Shown here piece by piece: positions 29,764-36,692 of a stretch of 38,368 bases of DNA. How positions within the stretch are numbered: the first letter of the stretch is position 1; each line of letters begins with the position of its first letter. The notes under the pieces are model-generated. The model did not search any database, was not told where the DNA came from, and was given only the letters and a program-made list of their open reading frames with translations. A program made the translations under genes and the position numbers. The DNA comes from a virus: the IMG/VR virus record IMGVR_UViG_3300025695_000763, positions 1-38,368 of that record; one strand, 5' to 3'.

Positions 29764-30609
29764 ATGATTTTATTAGACTATAACGGTATTGCTTTGGCAG
29801 CAGTCCTAGCACATAAAGGCGATATGGAAGAAGACCTTATCCGCCACACCGTGCTAAACAATATCCGTATGTATAACAAAATGTTTCGTCAGAAGTATGG
29901 TCAGGTTGTTGTTGCTTGTGAAGGCGGATCTTGGAGAAAGGAATCGTTCCCGCAGTATAAAGCCAACCGTAAGAATAGGAAAGACGACGGTCGCGACTGG
30001 GATAAGTTATTCAAAGCGCTAAACCAAATTACTGAAGACATAAAGGCAAACTTTCCTTATAAGGTGATCAAGGTTCGTGGCGCTGAAGCTGATGATATTA
30101 TCGGCACTTTAGTTGAGAACAGTCAAGAGTTTGGTAATCACGAAGAGATTATGATTGTATCTGCCGATAAAGACTTTATCCAGTTGCAGAAGTATCCTAA
30201 CGTGAAGCAGTATTCACCATTCACTAAGAAGTTCGTAAACGACCCTAACCCTCGTAAGTATTTGTTCGAGCATATTCTAAAGGGTGATTCAGGCGACGGT
30301 ATTCCTAACGTCCTTTCTGGTGATAACGTATTCGTGGATAAGATTCGTCAATCGCCTATGTCTAAGAAGAAGATTGATGCTTATGCCGATAACGCTGAAG
30401 ACCTAAAGAACTTTATGGATCCGGAAGTATACCGCAACTATTGCCGTAATGTTAAAATGGTAGACCTTGCGGAAACTCCTGAACCCATAAAACAGGAAAT
30501 TATAAATACCTTTGAAAGCCAGAAAACGGCACCTAAGATGAAAATCTTAAACTACCTTATTAAGAATCGTATGAAAATGTTAATTGAGTGTATTGAGGAG
30601 TTCCACTAA
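29764..30609 (+). CDS. rnh: RNase H / 5'-3' exonuclease (T4 Rnh-like)
   Basis: Predicted 281-residue FEN-1-type nuclease that removes RNA primers from lagging-strand fragments. Acidic residues sit where expected: LLDYNG at the start, VACEGGSWRKESFPQYKANRK, EADDIIGTL near 105, SADKDFIQL near 130, and GDSGDGIPN near 175. ATG 29764 is preferred over TTG 29752 because TTGGAG at 29752-29757 then serves as the ribosome site. C-terminal part helical, with PKMKILNYLIKNRM near the end. It has its own promoter P10. Confidence 0.95.
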   Translation: MILLDYNGIALAAVLAHKGDMEEDLIRHTVLNNIRMYNKMFRQKYGQVVVACEGGSWRKESFPQYKANRKNRKDDGRDWDKLFKALNQITEDIKANFPYKVIKVRGAEADDIIGTLVENSQEFGNHEEIMIVSADKDFIQLQKYPNVKQYSPFTKKFVNDPNPRKYLFEHILKGDSGDGIPNVLSGDNVFVDKIRQSPMSKKKIDAYADNAEDLKNFMDPEVYRNYCRNVKMVDLAETPEPIKQEIINTFESQKTAPKMKILNYLIKNRMKMLIECIEEFH

Positions 30610-30611
30610 TA

Positions 30612-31034
30612 ATGACTAAACACGTATTTGAGATACTACAGAAAGCAGCCGAAGCACCTACCCGAGTAGAGAAAGCAGAAGTTCTAAATGAACTAAACTG
30701 TTTAGCGATTCGGGACGTTGTTAAAGGCGCATATGACGATTCTATTCAATTTTCACTTTTGCCTAAAGGTGAACCACCTTACACCCCAGCCGAAAATCCA
30801 AAAGCATCGTTAATGGATAAGTCCACTACATTACGATATTTCGTTAAAGGCGGTCCAGGGGAAAAGTTACCACCGGCAAAACGTGAAGCAATGTTCATAG
30901 AGCTATTGGAATCTATCCATCCGAAAGATGCGCAACTTGTTATCTGGGTTAAAGATAAGCAACTAGCGCAAAAATATAAAGGGATTACCAAGAAGCTTTG
31001 TCAAGGGGTATGGGATAATTTGATAAAGAGTTAA
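30612..31034 (+). CDS. DUF6433-like conserved phage protein
   Basis: A 140-residue protein with a pattern highly conserved in marine T4-like phages: VVKGAYDDSIQFSLLPKGEPPYTP, then LRYFVKGGPGEKLPPAKREAMFIELLESIHPKDAQLVI and a C-terminal GITKKLCQGVW segment. The role is unknown; it commonly sits beside replication genes, as here after rnh (two bases apart). The conserved charged and proline residues suggest a protein-interaction rather than an enzymatic role. Confidence 0.75.
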   Translation: MTKHVFEILQKAAEAPTRVEKAEVLNELNCLAIRDVVKGAYDDSIQFSLLPKGEPPYTPAENPKASLMDKSTTLRYFVKGGPGEKLPPAKREAMFIELLESIHPKDAQLVIWVKDKQLAQKYKGITKKLCQGVWDNLIKS

Positions 31035-31113
31035 CCATACATCATTAACAAAAGCAACGGCAACATTGAGTTGCGATAACAATAAGAAAAGGAGGTAAAG
31101 TCTACGCTTCGTT

Positions 31114-31152
31114 ATGAGTTTTCAATTTAACCATAAGAGGAAACCAATATGA
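31114..31152 (+). CDS. Possible 12-codon leader peptide
   Basis: A 12-residue ORF, MSFQFNHKRKPI, whose stop overlaps the ATG at 31149 (ATGA). A strong GGAGG (31091-31095) lies 18 bases upstream, further than usual, and a perfect hairpin GCAAC 31060-31064 / GTTGC 31070-31074 lies before it. It may couple translation of the next gene or may not be translated. Confidence 0.25.
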   Translation: MSFQFNHKRKPI

Positions 31153-31307
31153 CTCCTAGTCAACTAGAACGCTTAAAGAAAGACGCAAAGGAAACCAAAC
31201 ACTATATCTTTCGTCTGGAGAAGCAAGGAAAAACTAAAGCAGCCAAGAAGGTTAAACAAAAATACGAATTCTTGACTACTAACATTTCCGACCTGGAGGC
31301 AGCATAA
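31149..31307 (+). CDS. Small basic hypothetical protein (52 aa)
   Basis: A 52-residue, lysine-rich, apparently helical protein: MTPSQLERLKKDAKETKHYIF followed by KQGKTKAAKKVKQKYEFLTTNISDLEAA. AGAGGAA lies about 9 bases before ATG 31149. The 114 bases upstream hold a hairpin, a strong ribosome-site-like sequence and a possible leader ORF. No family recognised. It could bind nucleic acid through its basic face. Promoter P11 begins 8 bases after its stop. Confidence 0.5.
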   Translation: MTPSQLERLKKDAKETKHYIFRLEKQGKTKAAKKVKQKYEFLTTNISDLEAA

Positions 31308-31314
31308 AAAAGGC

Positions 31315-31343
31315 TTTACTTAGTGTCAAGGATAGGGTATAAT
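31315..31343 (+). promoter_or_regulatory. Sigma70-like promoter P11, -10 box in terminator loop
   Basis: TTTACT 31315-31320, 17 bp, TATAAT 31338-31343. The -10 box forms most of the loop of the terminator hairpin at 31328-31355. Confidence 0.8.
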
Positions 31344-31362
31344 TGCCCTATCCTTTCTTTTT
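31328..31362 (+). terminator. Rho-independent terminator overlapping promoter P11
   Basis: Perfect 10-bp stem AAGGATAGGG 31328-31337 / CCCTATCCTT 31346-31355, 8-base loop, followed by TCTTTTT. It ends the rnh transcript while its loop provides the -10 box for the next unit. Confidence 0.75.
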
Positions 31363-31381
31363 GAATTGAGATTATTATATT

Positions 31382-31939
31382 ATGAACATATTCGTACTAA
31401 ACGAAAACCCGAAGATAGCAGCCATAGAACAATGCGATAAGCATATTGTTAAGATGGTGTTAGAATCGGCACAGATGCTATCTACTGCGCATAGGCTACT
31501 AGATGGTGTTGTTGAAACCCGCAAATCCGTGTCAGGTAAAACCAACGTCAAGTACTGGCGTATGGAAGACGATAACCTAGAATCTATAATGTATAAAGCA
31601 GCACACGTTGCGCACCCATGCACGCTATGGACTATGGAGTCGTCTGCTAATTACCAATGGCATTATGAGCATTTCGTTGCGCTCTGCGACGAGTACAAAT
31701 ATCGTTACGGCAAAACTCACTTGTCCGATACTAAGCTACGATATATCCTAAAAGATCAACCAAAGACTATACCCACTGGAAGCCAAACGGCATTTAGACT
31801 TGCGATGGGGTCTAATCCAGAGTGTATAGATAAAGCTAACCCAGTAGAATCTTATCGCAAATTCTACAAAACTAAACAGCAACGATTCAATATGGTATGG
31901 AGTAAAAGAGATGTACCCGAATGGTTCAAAGGAGATTGA
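31382..31939 (+). CDS. Conserved phage protein (CDKHIVKM family)
   Basis: A 185-residue protein conserved in marine T4-like phages, with IEQCDKHIVKMVLESAQMLSTAHRLLDG near the N-terminus, HVAHPCTLWTMESSANYQWHYEHFVALCDEYKYRYGKTHL in the middle, and DVPEWFKGD at the end. The many conserved His, Cys and acidic residues look enzymatic, and relatives have been loosely annotated as nucleic-acid enzymes, but no catalytic motif can be assigned here. First gene after promoter P11; ends one base before the FmdB-like gene. Confidence 0.65.
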   Translation: MNIFVLNENPKIAAIEQCDKHIVKMVLESAQMLSTAHRLLDGVVETRKSVSGKTNVKYWRMEDDNLESIMYKAAHVAHPCTLWTMESSANYQWHYEHFVALCDEYKYRYGKTHLSDTKLRYILKDQPKTIPTGSQTAFRLAMGSNPECIDKANPVESYRKFYKTKQQRFNMVWSKRDVPEWFKGD

Positions 31940-31940
31940 T

Positions 31941-32195
31941 ATGCCAACTTATACGTATAAGTGTAAAGAATGTGAACACGATTTTACTAAGATTTGTAAG
32001 ATCGCCGACCGTAAACGACCGCTCGAAGAACCTTGCCCAGCTTGTCAGGCTGAAGGCTCGGTAGACCAAACTATCCTTTCGGCTCCAGGTTTAAATGCTG
32101 AGATCGGAGGATCGTTAAAGAAAGCTGGTTCGGGTTGGGGCGAAGTCCTTTCTAAAGTAAAAGACACCCATAAGATTAATAACATTAGAGACTAA
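31941..32195 (+). CDS. FmdB-type zinc-ribbon protein
   Basis: An 84-residue protein with two CxxC knuckles: MPTYTYKCKECEHDF (C8, C11) and CPACQAEG about 25 residues later, the FmdB/CxxC_CxxC regulatory-protein pattern. Such proteins are small putative regulators. ATG 31941 (GGAG 8 bases upstream) is chosen over an upstream in-frame ATG that overlaps the previous gene. The rest (GGSLKKAGSGWGEVLSKVKD) is glycine- and lysine-rich. Confidence 0.8.
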   Translation: MPTYTYKCKECEHDFTKICKIADRKRPLEEPCPACQAEGSVDQTILSAPGLNAEIGGSLKKAGSGWGEVLSKVKDTHKINNIRD

Positions 32196-32198
32196 TTG

Positions 32199-32885
32199 AT
32201 GCAAAACAAACCGCAGAAACTCAAGATTGATAACCTACGTCAAATTGAACCGATTACTGATAATCAGAATATCGCATTTAATGATTGGAAAAAGGGAAAC
32301 CACCTTATCTTAAACGGTTCGGCAGGTACTGGTAAAACGTTTATGGGAATCTACCTTGCTCTAGAACAGGTGTTAGATAAGTCTACTCCATACGATCAAG
32401 TCATAGTAATTCGTTCTATCGTACCTACTCGAGATATTGGCTTTTTGCCAGGAGACGAGGAAGAAAAGAAAGAAGCATATACTGGTCCATATAAAAGTAT
32501 TTGTACAGAGTTATTCGACGATTCTACGGCATGGTTGAAACTGACTAACTTCGATACAGTACAATTTATGTCTACTTCGTTTATTCGTGGCGTGACTTTA
32601 TCTAATGCTATCGTGGTAGTAGATGAGATGCAAAACTTGAACGGACACGAGCTTGACTCAGTTATTACTCGTCTTGGTTCTGATTGCCGTATGATTATGT
32701 GTGGGGATTACTATCAATCGGACTTCCATCGTCAAGGGGATAGGGAAGGTATCACCAAGTTCTTATCTATCGTAGAGAAGTTAAACCGATTCTCAGTAGT
32801 TGAGTTTGGCTGGCAAGATATTGTTCGTTCTGGAATAGTTCGCGACTATATTATGACCAAAGAAATGATGAAGATTAATCTATAA
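32199..32885 (+). CDS. phoH: PhoH-like P-loop ATPase
   Basis: A 228-residue ATPase with a Walker A motif NGSAGTGKT (about residues 39-47), a TRDIGFLPGD loop, and Walker B AIVVVDEMQN (about 138-147), followed by SRMIMCGDYYQSD-type sequence near 165. PhoH-like proteins are widespread in marine phages; the function is uncertain, with phosphate-stress and RNA-related roles proposed. ATG 32199 follows one TTG codon after the previous stop. The last base overlaps the next ATG. Confidence 0.92.
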   Translation: MQNKPQKLKIDNLRQIEPITDNQNIAFNDWKKGNHLILNGSAGTGKTFMGIYLALEQVLDKSTPYDQVIVIRSIVPTRDIGFLPGDEEEKKEAYTGPYKSICTELFDDSTAWLKLTNFDTVQFMSTSFIRGVTLSNAIVVVDEMQNLNGHELDSVITRLGSDCRMIMCGDYYQSDFHRQGDREGITKFLSIVEKLNRFSVVEFGWQDIVRSGIVRDYIMTKEMMKINL

Positions 32886-33550
32886 TGTTTACACATATTG
32901 ATACTGATTTTGGTTATGATGATCTACACTACGCTACGGAATTTGCGAAGCGTCATTACCTAACGCCGGAGGGTAAAGCATACCCTTCTATTACAACCGT
33001 ACTCTCTATTCTTTCTGAAGAATCGATCGCTAAATGGCGCGAACGAGTAGGCGAAGAAGAAGCCGATAGGATTTCTTATAGAGCTGCTACTCGTGGTACA
33101 GCCGTTCATGAGATTATAGAAAAGTACATCAACAACGAGGAAGATTTCAAAAATGGATACACTCCTGATATTCTTTCTAGTTTTCTTGATCTACAACGCA
33201 TTCTGGATTCACGTATTGGTCGGGTCTATGCGCAAGAGGCTCCCCTTTACTCGGATCACTTGGGGGTTGCTGGTCGTGTGGATTGTGTGGCTGAGTTTGA
33301 TGGTAAGCTATCTATAATTGACTTTAAGACTTCAAAGAAAGCTAAGAAATCCGAATGGATCACCAACTACTACATACAGGAAACGTTTTACGCTATAGCA
33401 TGGGAAGAACGTACAGGAATGCCTATAACTCAATTGGTTACTATCGTTGCCGTTGACTCAGATAATCCTCAGGTGTTTATCGAGCATAGGGATAATTGGA
33501 GCGGTAAACTACTGGAGACTATCGATGAATTCAGAAGAAGAAATTCGTAA
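32885..33550 (+). CDS. PD-(D/E)XK exonuclease (RecB/Cas4-like)
   Basis: A 221-residue nuclease. The core is ATRGTAVHEIIEKYI (helix with catalytic His near residue 77), GVAGRVDCVAEFDGKLSIIDFKTSKK near 130-152 with D, D and K of the PD-(D/E)XK motif, then YIQETFYAIAWEERTG with the RecB-type Q/Y motif. Such phage exonucleases degrade or process DNA ends during replication and recombination. It overlaps the phoH stop by one base, and its 3' end overlaps the 33525 gene. Confidence 0.88.
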   Translation: MFTHIDTDFGYDDLHYATEFAKRHYLTPEGKAYPSITTVLSILSEESIAKWRERVGEEEADRISYRAATRGTAVHEIIEKYINNEEDFKNGYTPDILSSFLDLQRILDSRIGRVYAQEAPLYSDHLGVAGRVDCVAEFDGKLSIIDFKTSKKAKKSEWITNYYIQETFYAIAWEERTGMPITQLVTIVAVDSDNPQVFIEHRDNWSGKLLETIDEFRRRNS

Positions 33551-33674
33551 AGATTGTTACGAAGAACTTAGTATGTGTTGCCAAACACTATGTAACAAGC
33601 AAGACGTGTATAACTATATTAAACACCTCGAAAATACTATCGAGGAACTAAAGGAAAAACTAAATGAAAAGTAA
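33525..33674 (+). CDS. Small acidic coiled-coil protein (49 aa)
   Basis: A 49-residue protein, MNSEEEIRKDCYEELSMCCQ onwards, with a C-terminal heptad-rich helix (YIKHLENTIEELKEKLNEK). ATG 33525 has GGAG 8 bases upstream, lies within the exonuclease gene, and an earlier in-frame start would lie deeper inside it. Three cysteines occur near the middle. It overlaps the next gene by 11 bp. It may be a small regulator or interaction partner; function unknown. Confidence 0.55.
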   Translation: MNSEEEIRKDCYEELSMCCQTLCNKQDVYNYIKHLENTIEELKEKLNEK

Positions 33675-34296
33675 TGAAAACCTTGATTTGACAAAAGCAC
33701 TACGTGGCGGTCCAGCTTATTTTACAACTCCCGCGACATTCGTTCATTCGTTCTACCTATATCAGATCGGCAGTGCCGAAGATTATGTAGATTGGTTTAA
33801 CACTATTCGTAACTGTACCGAGAACGATATTATCAAAATTCATATCAACTCTCCTGGTGGCGATTTGCTTACTACTATCCAGTTGATGCGAGCATTATCG
33901 GAAACTTCGGCTACGGTTATCTGTTCTGTAGAAGGCGAATGTATGTCAGCTGCTACTATGATTTTCCTACAGGCTGATATCGTAGAAGTATCTGAACACT
34001 CTATGTTTATGTTCCATAACTACTCTGGTGGTATGTTCGGTAAAGGCGGAGAAATGCTAGATCGATTAGAATATGAAAGTAAATGGGCACAGAACTTGCT
34101 CCGTACAGTATATGAAGATTTCCTATCTGAAGAAGAAATCGAAATGATGCTTAATAACAAAGACCTATGGATGAACGGCGAAGAAGTTACTGACCGAGTT
34201 CGAGTTAAGGCTGAGAAACTCCAAATGAAGTTGGCTGAAGAGGAAGCCGAAGAAGATAAACCCGAAGAAGGAACTCAGTTAGAGTTATTAGATTAA
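33664..34296 (+). CDS. ClpP-like serine protease
   Basis: A 210-residue protease of the ClpP/crotonase-like fold. INSPGGDLLTT forms the oxyanion loop, S95 lies in EGECMSAATMI and H118 in MFMFHNYSGG, giving the Ser-His pair. A NNKDLWMNGEEVTD segment near 165 provides the likely Asp. The C-terminus is acidic (EEAEEDKPEEG). Phage ClpP-like proteins may process virion proteins or alter host proteolysis. No ATPase partner is visible. It is followed by a terminator whose loop holds the next -35 box. Confidence 0.88.
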   Translation: MKSNENLDLTKALRGGPAYFTTPATFVHSFYLYQIGSAEDYVDWFNTIRNCTENDIIKIHINSPGGDLLTTIQLMRALSETSATVICSVEGECMSAATMIFLQADIVEVSEHSMFMFHNYSGGMFGKGGEMLDRLEYESKWAQNLLRTVYEDFLSEEEIEMMLNNKDLWMNGEEVTDRVRVKAEKLQMKLAEEEAEEDKPEEGTQLELLD

Positions 34297-34322
34297 GTTA
34301 TAAGCATATAGCAAATCGGTAT

Positions 34323-34350
34323 AAAAAGAGGCTTTACTTGCCTCTTTTTT
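34323..34350 (+). terminator. Rho-independent terminator with promoter box in loop
   Basis: Perfect 10-bp stem AAAAAGAGGC 34323-34332 / GCCTCTTTTT 34340-34349. The 7-base loop is exactly TTTACTT, the -35 box of promoter P12. The A/T arms would allow termination in both directions. Confidence 0.8.
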
Positions 34351-34361
34351 TATTATATAAT
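34333..34361 (+). promoter_or_regulatory. Sigma70-like promoter P12
   Basis: TTTACT 34333-34338 (hairpin loop), 17 bp, TATAAT 34356-34361; the following bases match the 14951/15614 leader for about 19 bases. Confidence 0.8.
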
Positions 34362-34392
34362 ACTTGTATTGAATTGATTGAGAGAATATATT

Positions 34393-34746
34393 ATGAATGA
34401 TTATGTTGAAATGATAAATGAAGTTATTACTAAAATGCGTACTGATTATGCGTTGTTTACTATCCGCTCTGAGTATGGTTCTACTAAAGATTTCGACGAA
34501 GCCTTCGCCCAAACTGAAGGTATGTACGTAGTAAGTACTGGTCGCTCTTATGATAAGATCATTAGAACGGACGAAGATGGCAGTCACCGTTCTGTGGCTG
34601 GATTTGTATGCCGTAAAGATAGTAAGAAGTTTAAAACTGGCGATTTGCTAATGGCTGCGAGCTGGTCTGGTCCAGCTACTAACTTCGCCCGTGGAAACAT
34701 ATTTGATAACATGCCGAATAGCATTCGTTGGACTGGCATAGCGTAA
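34393..34746 (+). CDS. Hypothetical protein (117 aa)
   Basis: Begins MNDYVEMINEVITKMRTDYAL, then an alpha/beta body with VVSTGRSYDKIIRTDEDGSHRSVAGFVCRKDSKKFKTGDLLMAASWSGPATN (described in parts) and ends NSIRWTGIA. The segment FKTGDLLMAASWSGPATNFARGNIF is compact and aromatic, as in small single-domain phage proteins, but no family is recognised. ATG 34393 is preferred over TTG 34378, since the GAGAG at 34380-34384 then serves as ribosome site. First gene after promoter P12. Confidence 0.65.
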   Translation: MNDYVEMINEVITKMRTDYALFTIRSEYGSTKDFDEAFAQTEGMYVVSTGRSYDKIIRTDEDGSHRSVAGFVCRKDSKKFKTGDLLMAASWSGPATNFARGNIFDNMPNSIRWTGIA

Positions 34747-34755
34747 GGAATTATT

Positions 34756-35334
34756 ATGAAAGATAAAGTGATATTAGTAGATTGTGATGGAGTTCTATTG
34801 GACTGGGAGTATGCCTTTGGGCAATGGATGACTCGTCATGGGTTTGAAGAAACTCGTACGGACGTTTATGAAATGGACGTTAGATATGGTATAGATAAGA
34901 AGTTATGTAAAATGCTTATCCGTATGTTTAATGAGAGTGCGACTATTCGTAAGTTGCCACCTCTACGTGATGCAATTAAGTATGTTAAGAAGTTACACGA
35001 AGATCACGGGTATGTATTCCATGCGATTACTTCTTTATCTAACGATTACTACTCTCAGCACCTACGTACAAAAAACTTGATTGAGTTGTTTGGACCTACG
35101 GTATTCGAGAAGTATGTCTACCTTGATACTGGTGCGGATAAAGACGAGGAGTTAGAAGTCTATCGCGGAACTGGTTGTTACTGGGTAGAAGATAAACCAG
35201 AGAATGCCGAAGTTGGCGCTGGAGTTGGTTTAGAAAGCATTCTTATGAGACACAATCATAACAGTATGTTCGAAGCGGAAGGGATAACCAAAGTCAATAA
35301 CTGGAAAGATATATATAACATTATTACGGATTAA
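34756..35334 (+). CDS. HAD-family phosphatase/nucleotidase
   Basis: A 192-residue HAD hydrolase. Motif I is LVDCDGVLLDW (catalytic D9 and D11), motif II is the AITSLS segment near 95, and motif IV is YWVEDKPENAEVG near 137. This pattern resembles phage 5'-nucleotidase-like and polynucleotide-phosphatase-like HAD proteins; the substrate is unknown. An AAGGAA site precedes ATG 34756. The gene is distinct from the 10347 HAD, which has the shorter sugar-phosphatase type. Confidence 0.82.
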   Translation: MKDKVILVDCDGVLLDWEYAFGQWMTRHGFEETRTDVYEMDVRYGIDKKLCKMLIRMFNESATIRKLPPLRDAIKYVKKLHEDHGYVFHAITSLSNDYYSQHLRTKNLIELFGPTVFEKYVYLDTGADKDEELEVYRGTGCYWVEDKPENAEVGAGVGLESILMRHNHNSMFEAEGITKVNNWKDIYNIITD

Positions 35335-35345
35335 GGGAATCTAAA

Positions 35346-35543
35346 ATGAGAGATAAAATTATCGAGTCGTTACGCTCGCATGCTATTGGTCATATCAATA
35401 AGCATAAAATGAACGTTGAGGTCTACCTCGAAAATCCAGCAGGTATTGGGGAGCATCCCGACGTGATGGAAGCAATCGAGCAAGAGCTAGAACTAGTGGC
35501 TAAATACCATGACCAATTAGAGATGATTGACAAATATCTGTAA
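35346..35543 (+). CDS. Small conserved phage protein (65 aa)
   Basis: A 65-residue helical protein: MRDKIIESLRSHAIGHINKH, then VEVYLENPAGIGEHPDVMEAIEQELELVAKYHDQLEMI. The middle NPAGIGEHPD motif is a recurring signature of a small family in marine T4-like phages with no assigned function. It lies eleven bases after the HAD gene and nine bases before the 35553 gene. Confidence 0.7.
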   Translation: MRDKIIESLRSHAIGHINKHKMNVEVYLENPAGIGEHPDVMEAIEQELELVAKYHDQLEMIDKYL

Positions 35544-35552
35544 GGATCTAAC

Positions 35553-35711
35553 TTGAAAAAGTTATGGAGATTGTGGGCAAAGGCATTAGGCGAGAAGTCA
35601 TCGCCTGACGATAAAGAAGCAGATAAAGTTGCTTGGCTTCGAACGTTTTTGATCACCCAAGCAGTAATTACTAATATGTTTATAATAGCAAATGCCGTTC
35701 GGCATTGGTAA
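35553..35711 (+). CDS. Small membrane protein with TTG start (52 aa)
   Basis: A 52-residue protein read from TTG 35553, with AAGGA 10 bases upstream: KKLWRLWAKALGEKSSPDDKEAD, then a transmembrane helix (about residues 30-47, LRTFLITQAVITNMFIIANAV) and RHW. The LWxLWAxALGEK...KEAD...IRHW pattern is a well-known small family of marine T4-like phages, so the non-ATG start is credible. Function unknown. Confidence 0.75.
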   Translation: MKKLWRLWAKALGEKSSPDDKEADKVAWLRTFLITQAVITNMFIIANAVRHW

Positions 35712-35720
35712 GGAATTGAA

Positions 35721-35978
35721 ATGAGACCATTAAAGAATAACATTGTAGTCGCGCAAGAAGCGAAAAAGAAAACAACTCAGTCAGGTATTATCCTATCTTC
35801 TGAAGTGAAGGATACCGTAAAGATGGGAGTTGTTATGTTCGTCGGACCTGAAGTTGAAACAGTTAAGGTCGGCGATACGGTATTGCCTAATTGGCAAATG
35901 GCTAAACCGTTGAATATCGGATCACAGCAGCAAGCTGTATTATCGGAAGACGATATTCTAGTTATTATGGATGAGTAG
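35721..35978 (+). CDS. GroES/gp31-like co-chaperonin
   Basis: An 85-residue protein of the Cpn10 fold: MRPLKNNIVVAQE, then KTTQSGIILSSE in the mobile-loop position, MGVVMFVGPEVETVKVGDTVLPNW, and DDILVIMDE at the C-terminus. T4 gp31 replaces GroES on host GroEL to fold the major capsid protein, and this is the probable role. It is shorter than T4 gp31 (111 aa) and closer to bacterial GroES in length. AAGGAA precedes ATG 35721. The start of the following small ORF lies just after its stop. Confidence 0.85.
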   Translation: MRPLKNNIVVAQEAKKKTTQSGIILSSEVKDTVKMGVVMFVGPEVETVKVGDTVLPNWQMAKPLNIGSQQQAVLSEDDILVIMDE

Positions 35979-35979
35979 A

Positions 35980-36102
35980 ATGAACCCTGTAGCCAAACAC
36001 GCTCATAAATTCAATAAGTGTTTAAAGCACGACGACCGTAAAGCCAAAGCCAAACGTGGCTACAGTAAGCATAAAAAAGCCCAGTGTAAAGACTGGGCTT
36101 AG
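35980..36102 (+). CDS. Small basic protein with terminator inside its 3' end
   Basis: A 40-residue protein rich in Lys, Arg and His, ending QCKDWA, with two cysteines (NKCLKH and AQCKDW). ATG 35980 follows the co-chaperonin stop by one base; an in-frame ATG at 35971 would overlap it. Its last codons and stop form the 3' arm of a terminator hairpin. It may bind nucleic acid or be a short regulatory peptide; no family recognised. Confidence 0.5.
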   Translation: MNPVAKHAHKFNKCLKHDDRKAKAKRGYSKHKKAQCKDWA

Positions 36103-36106
36103 TTTT
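36077..36106. terminator. Bidirectional terminator between convergent units
   Basis: Perfect 9-bp stem AAGCCCAGT 36077-36085 / ACTGGGCTT 36092-36100, 6-base loop, A-run on the left and TTTT on the right. It separates the plus-strand unit from the minus-strand operon whose last stop is at 36105. Confidence 0.8.
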
Positions 36107-36692
36107 AATCAGATAAGGGGTTATCCAAGGCTTTCTGTATTCTTTCTTCGAGCTCTTTTCGGAGTTTATCCATTTCAGCCCTGAGATCCTTTATTTCGGA
36201 ATCAGACCTATCCTGTAACCTCTGCGCTCTAGAATCGTAGTCGGTTTGTAACCTATCTCGCTTATTATCAAAACTCGTTTGCGCTTCACGTATCATCGTA
36301 CGCAACCTATTTTCTAATTCGCGCATATCGTCCTCTACCCTATCAACTTGACCTTCCATTGATATTAGGTCGTCACGAAGTCCGTTCTTTATATCGCGAG
36401 TATAATCAATAGCATCGTCGAGTTTACGTTCAATCTCAACGTTACGAGCTTCGACCGCTTCAATATCCAGTACAGCTAATTTCTCTGCCATTTCTTGGAA
36501 CGCTTTATACGATTCGAACCCTGCGTACATAGTACCAAGTATAGAACCAATTAAAGCAAACGCTCCCATAATAGTAGCAGGGGTCATTTTAATACCAAAT
36601 AATCTAAACTCTTTATTTGCTATTTCTTCTTTTAGATTCTCGATGCCTTCTTCGACATTCTCGGTCATTTGACCCAAATCTTTATTTGTCAT
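36105..36692 (-). CDS. Membrane-anchored long coiled-coil protein
   Basis: A 195-residue protein with an N-terminal cytoplasmic segment (MTNKDLGQMTENVEEG), a hydrophobic region (about residues 40-60, MTPATIMGAFALIGSILGTMYAG), and then a continuous charged helix with heptad character to the end (ARNVEIERKLDDAIDYT onwards). The architecture suggests a membrane-tethered coiled coil. It is the last gene of the minus-strand operon and overlaps the previous gene by 11 bp. The role is not known; relatives occur beside the exported proteins upstream. Confidence 0.65.
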   Translation of the reverse strand: MTNKDLGQMTENVEEGIENLKEEIANKEFRLFGIKMTPATIMGAFALIGSILGTMYAGFESYKAFQEMAEKLAVLDIEAVEARNVEIERKLDDAIDYTRDIKNGLRDDLISMEGQVDRVEDDMRELENRLRTMIREAQTSFDNKRDRLQTDYDSRAQRLQDRSDSEIKDLRAEMDKLRKELEERIQKALDNPLSD

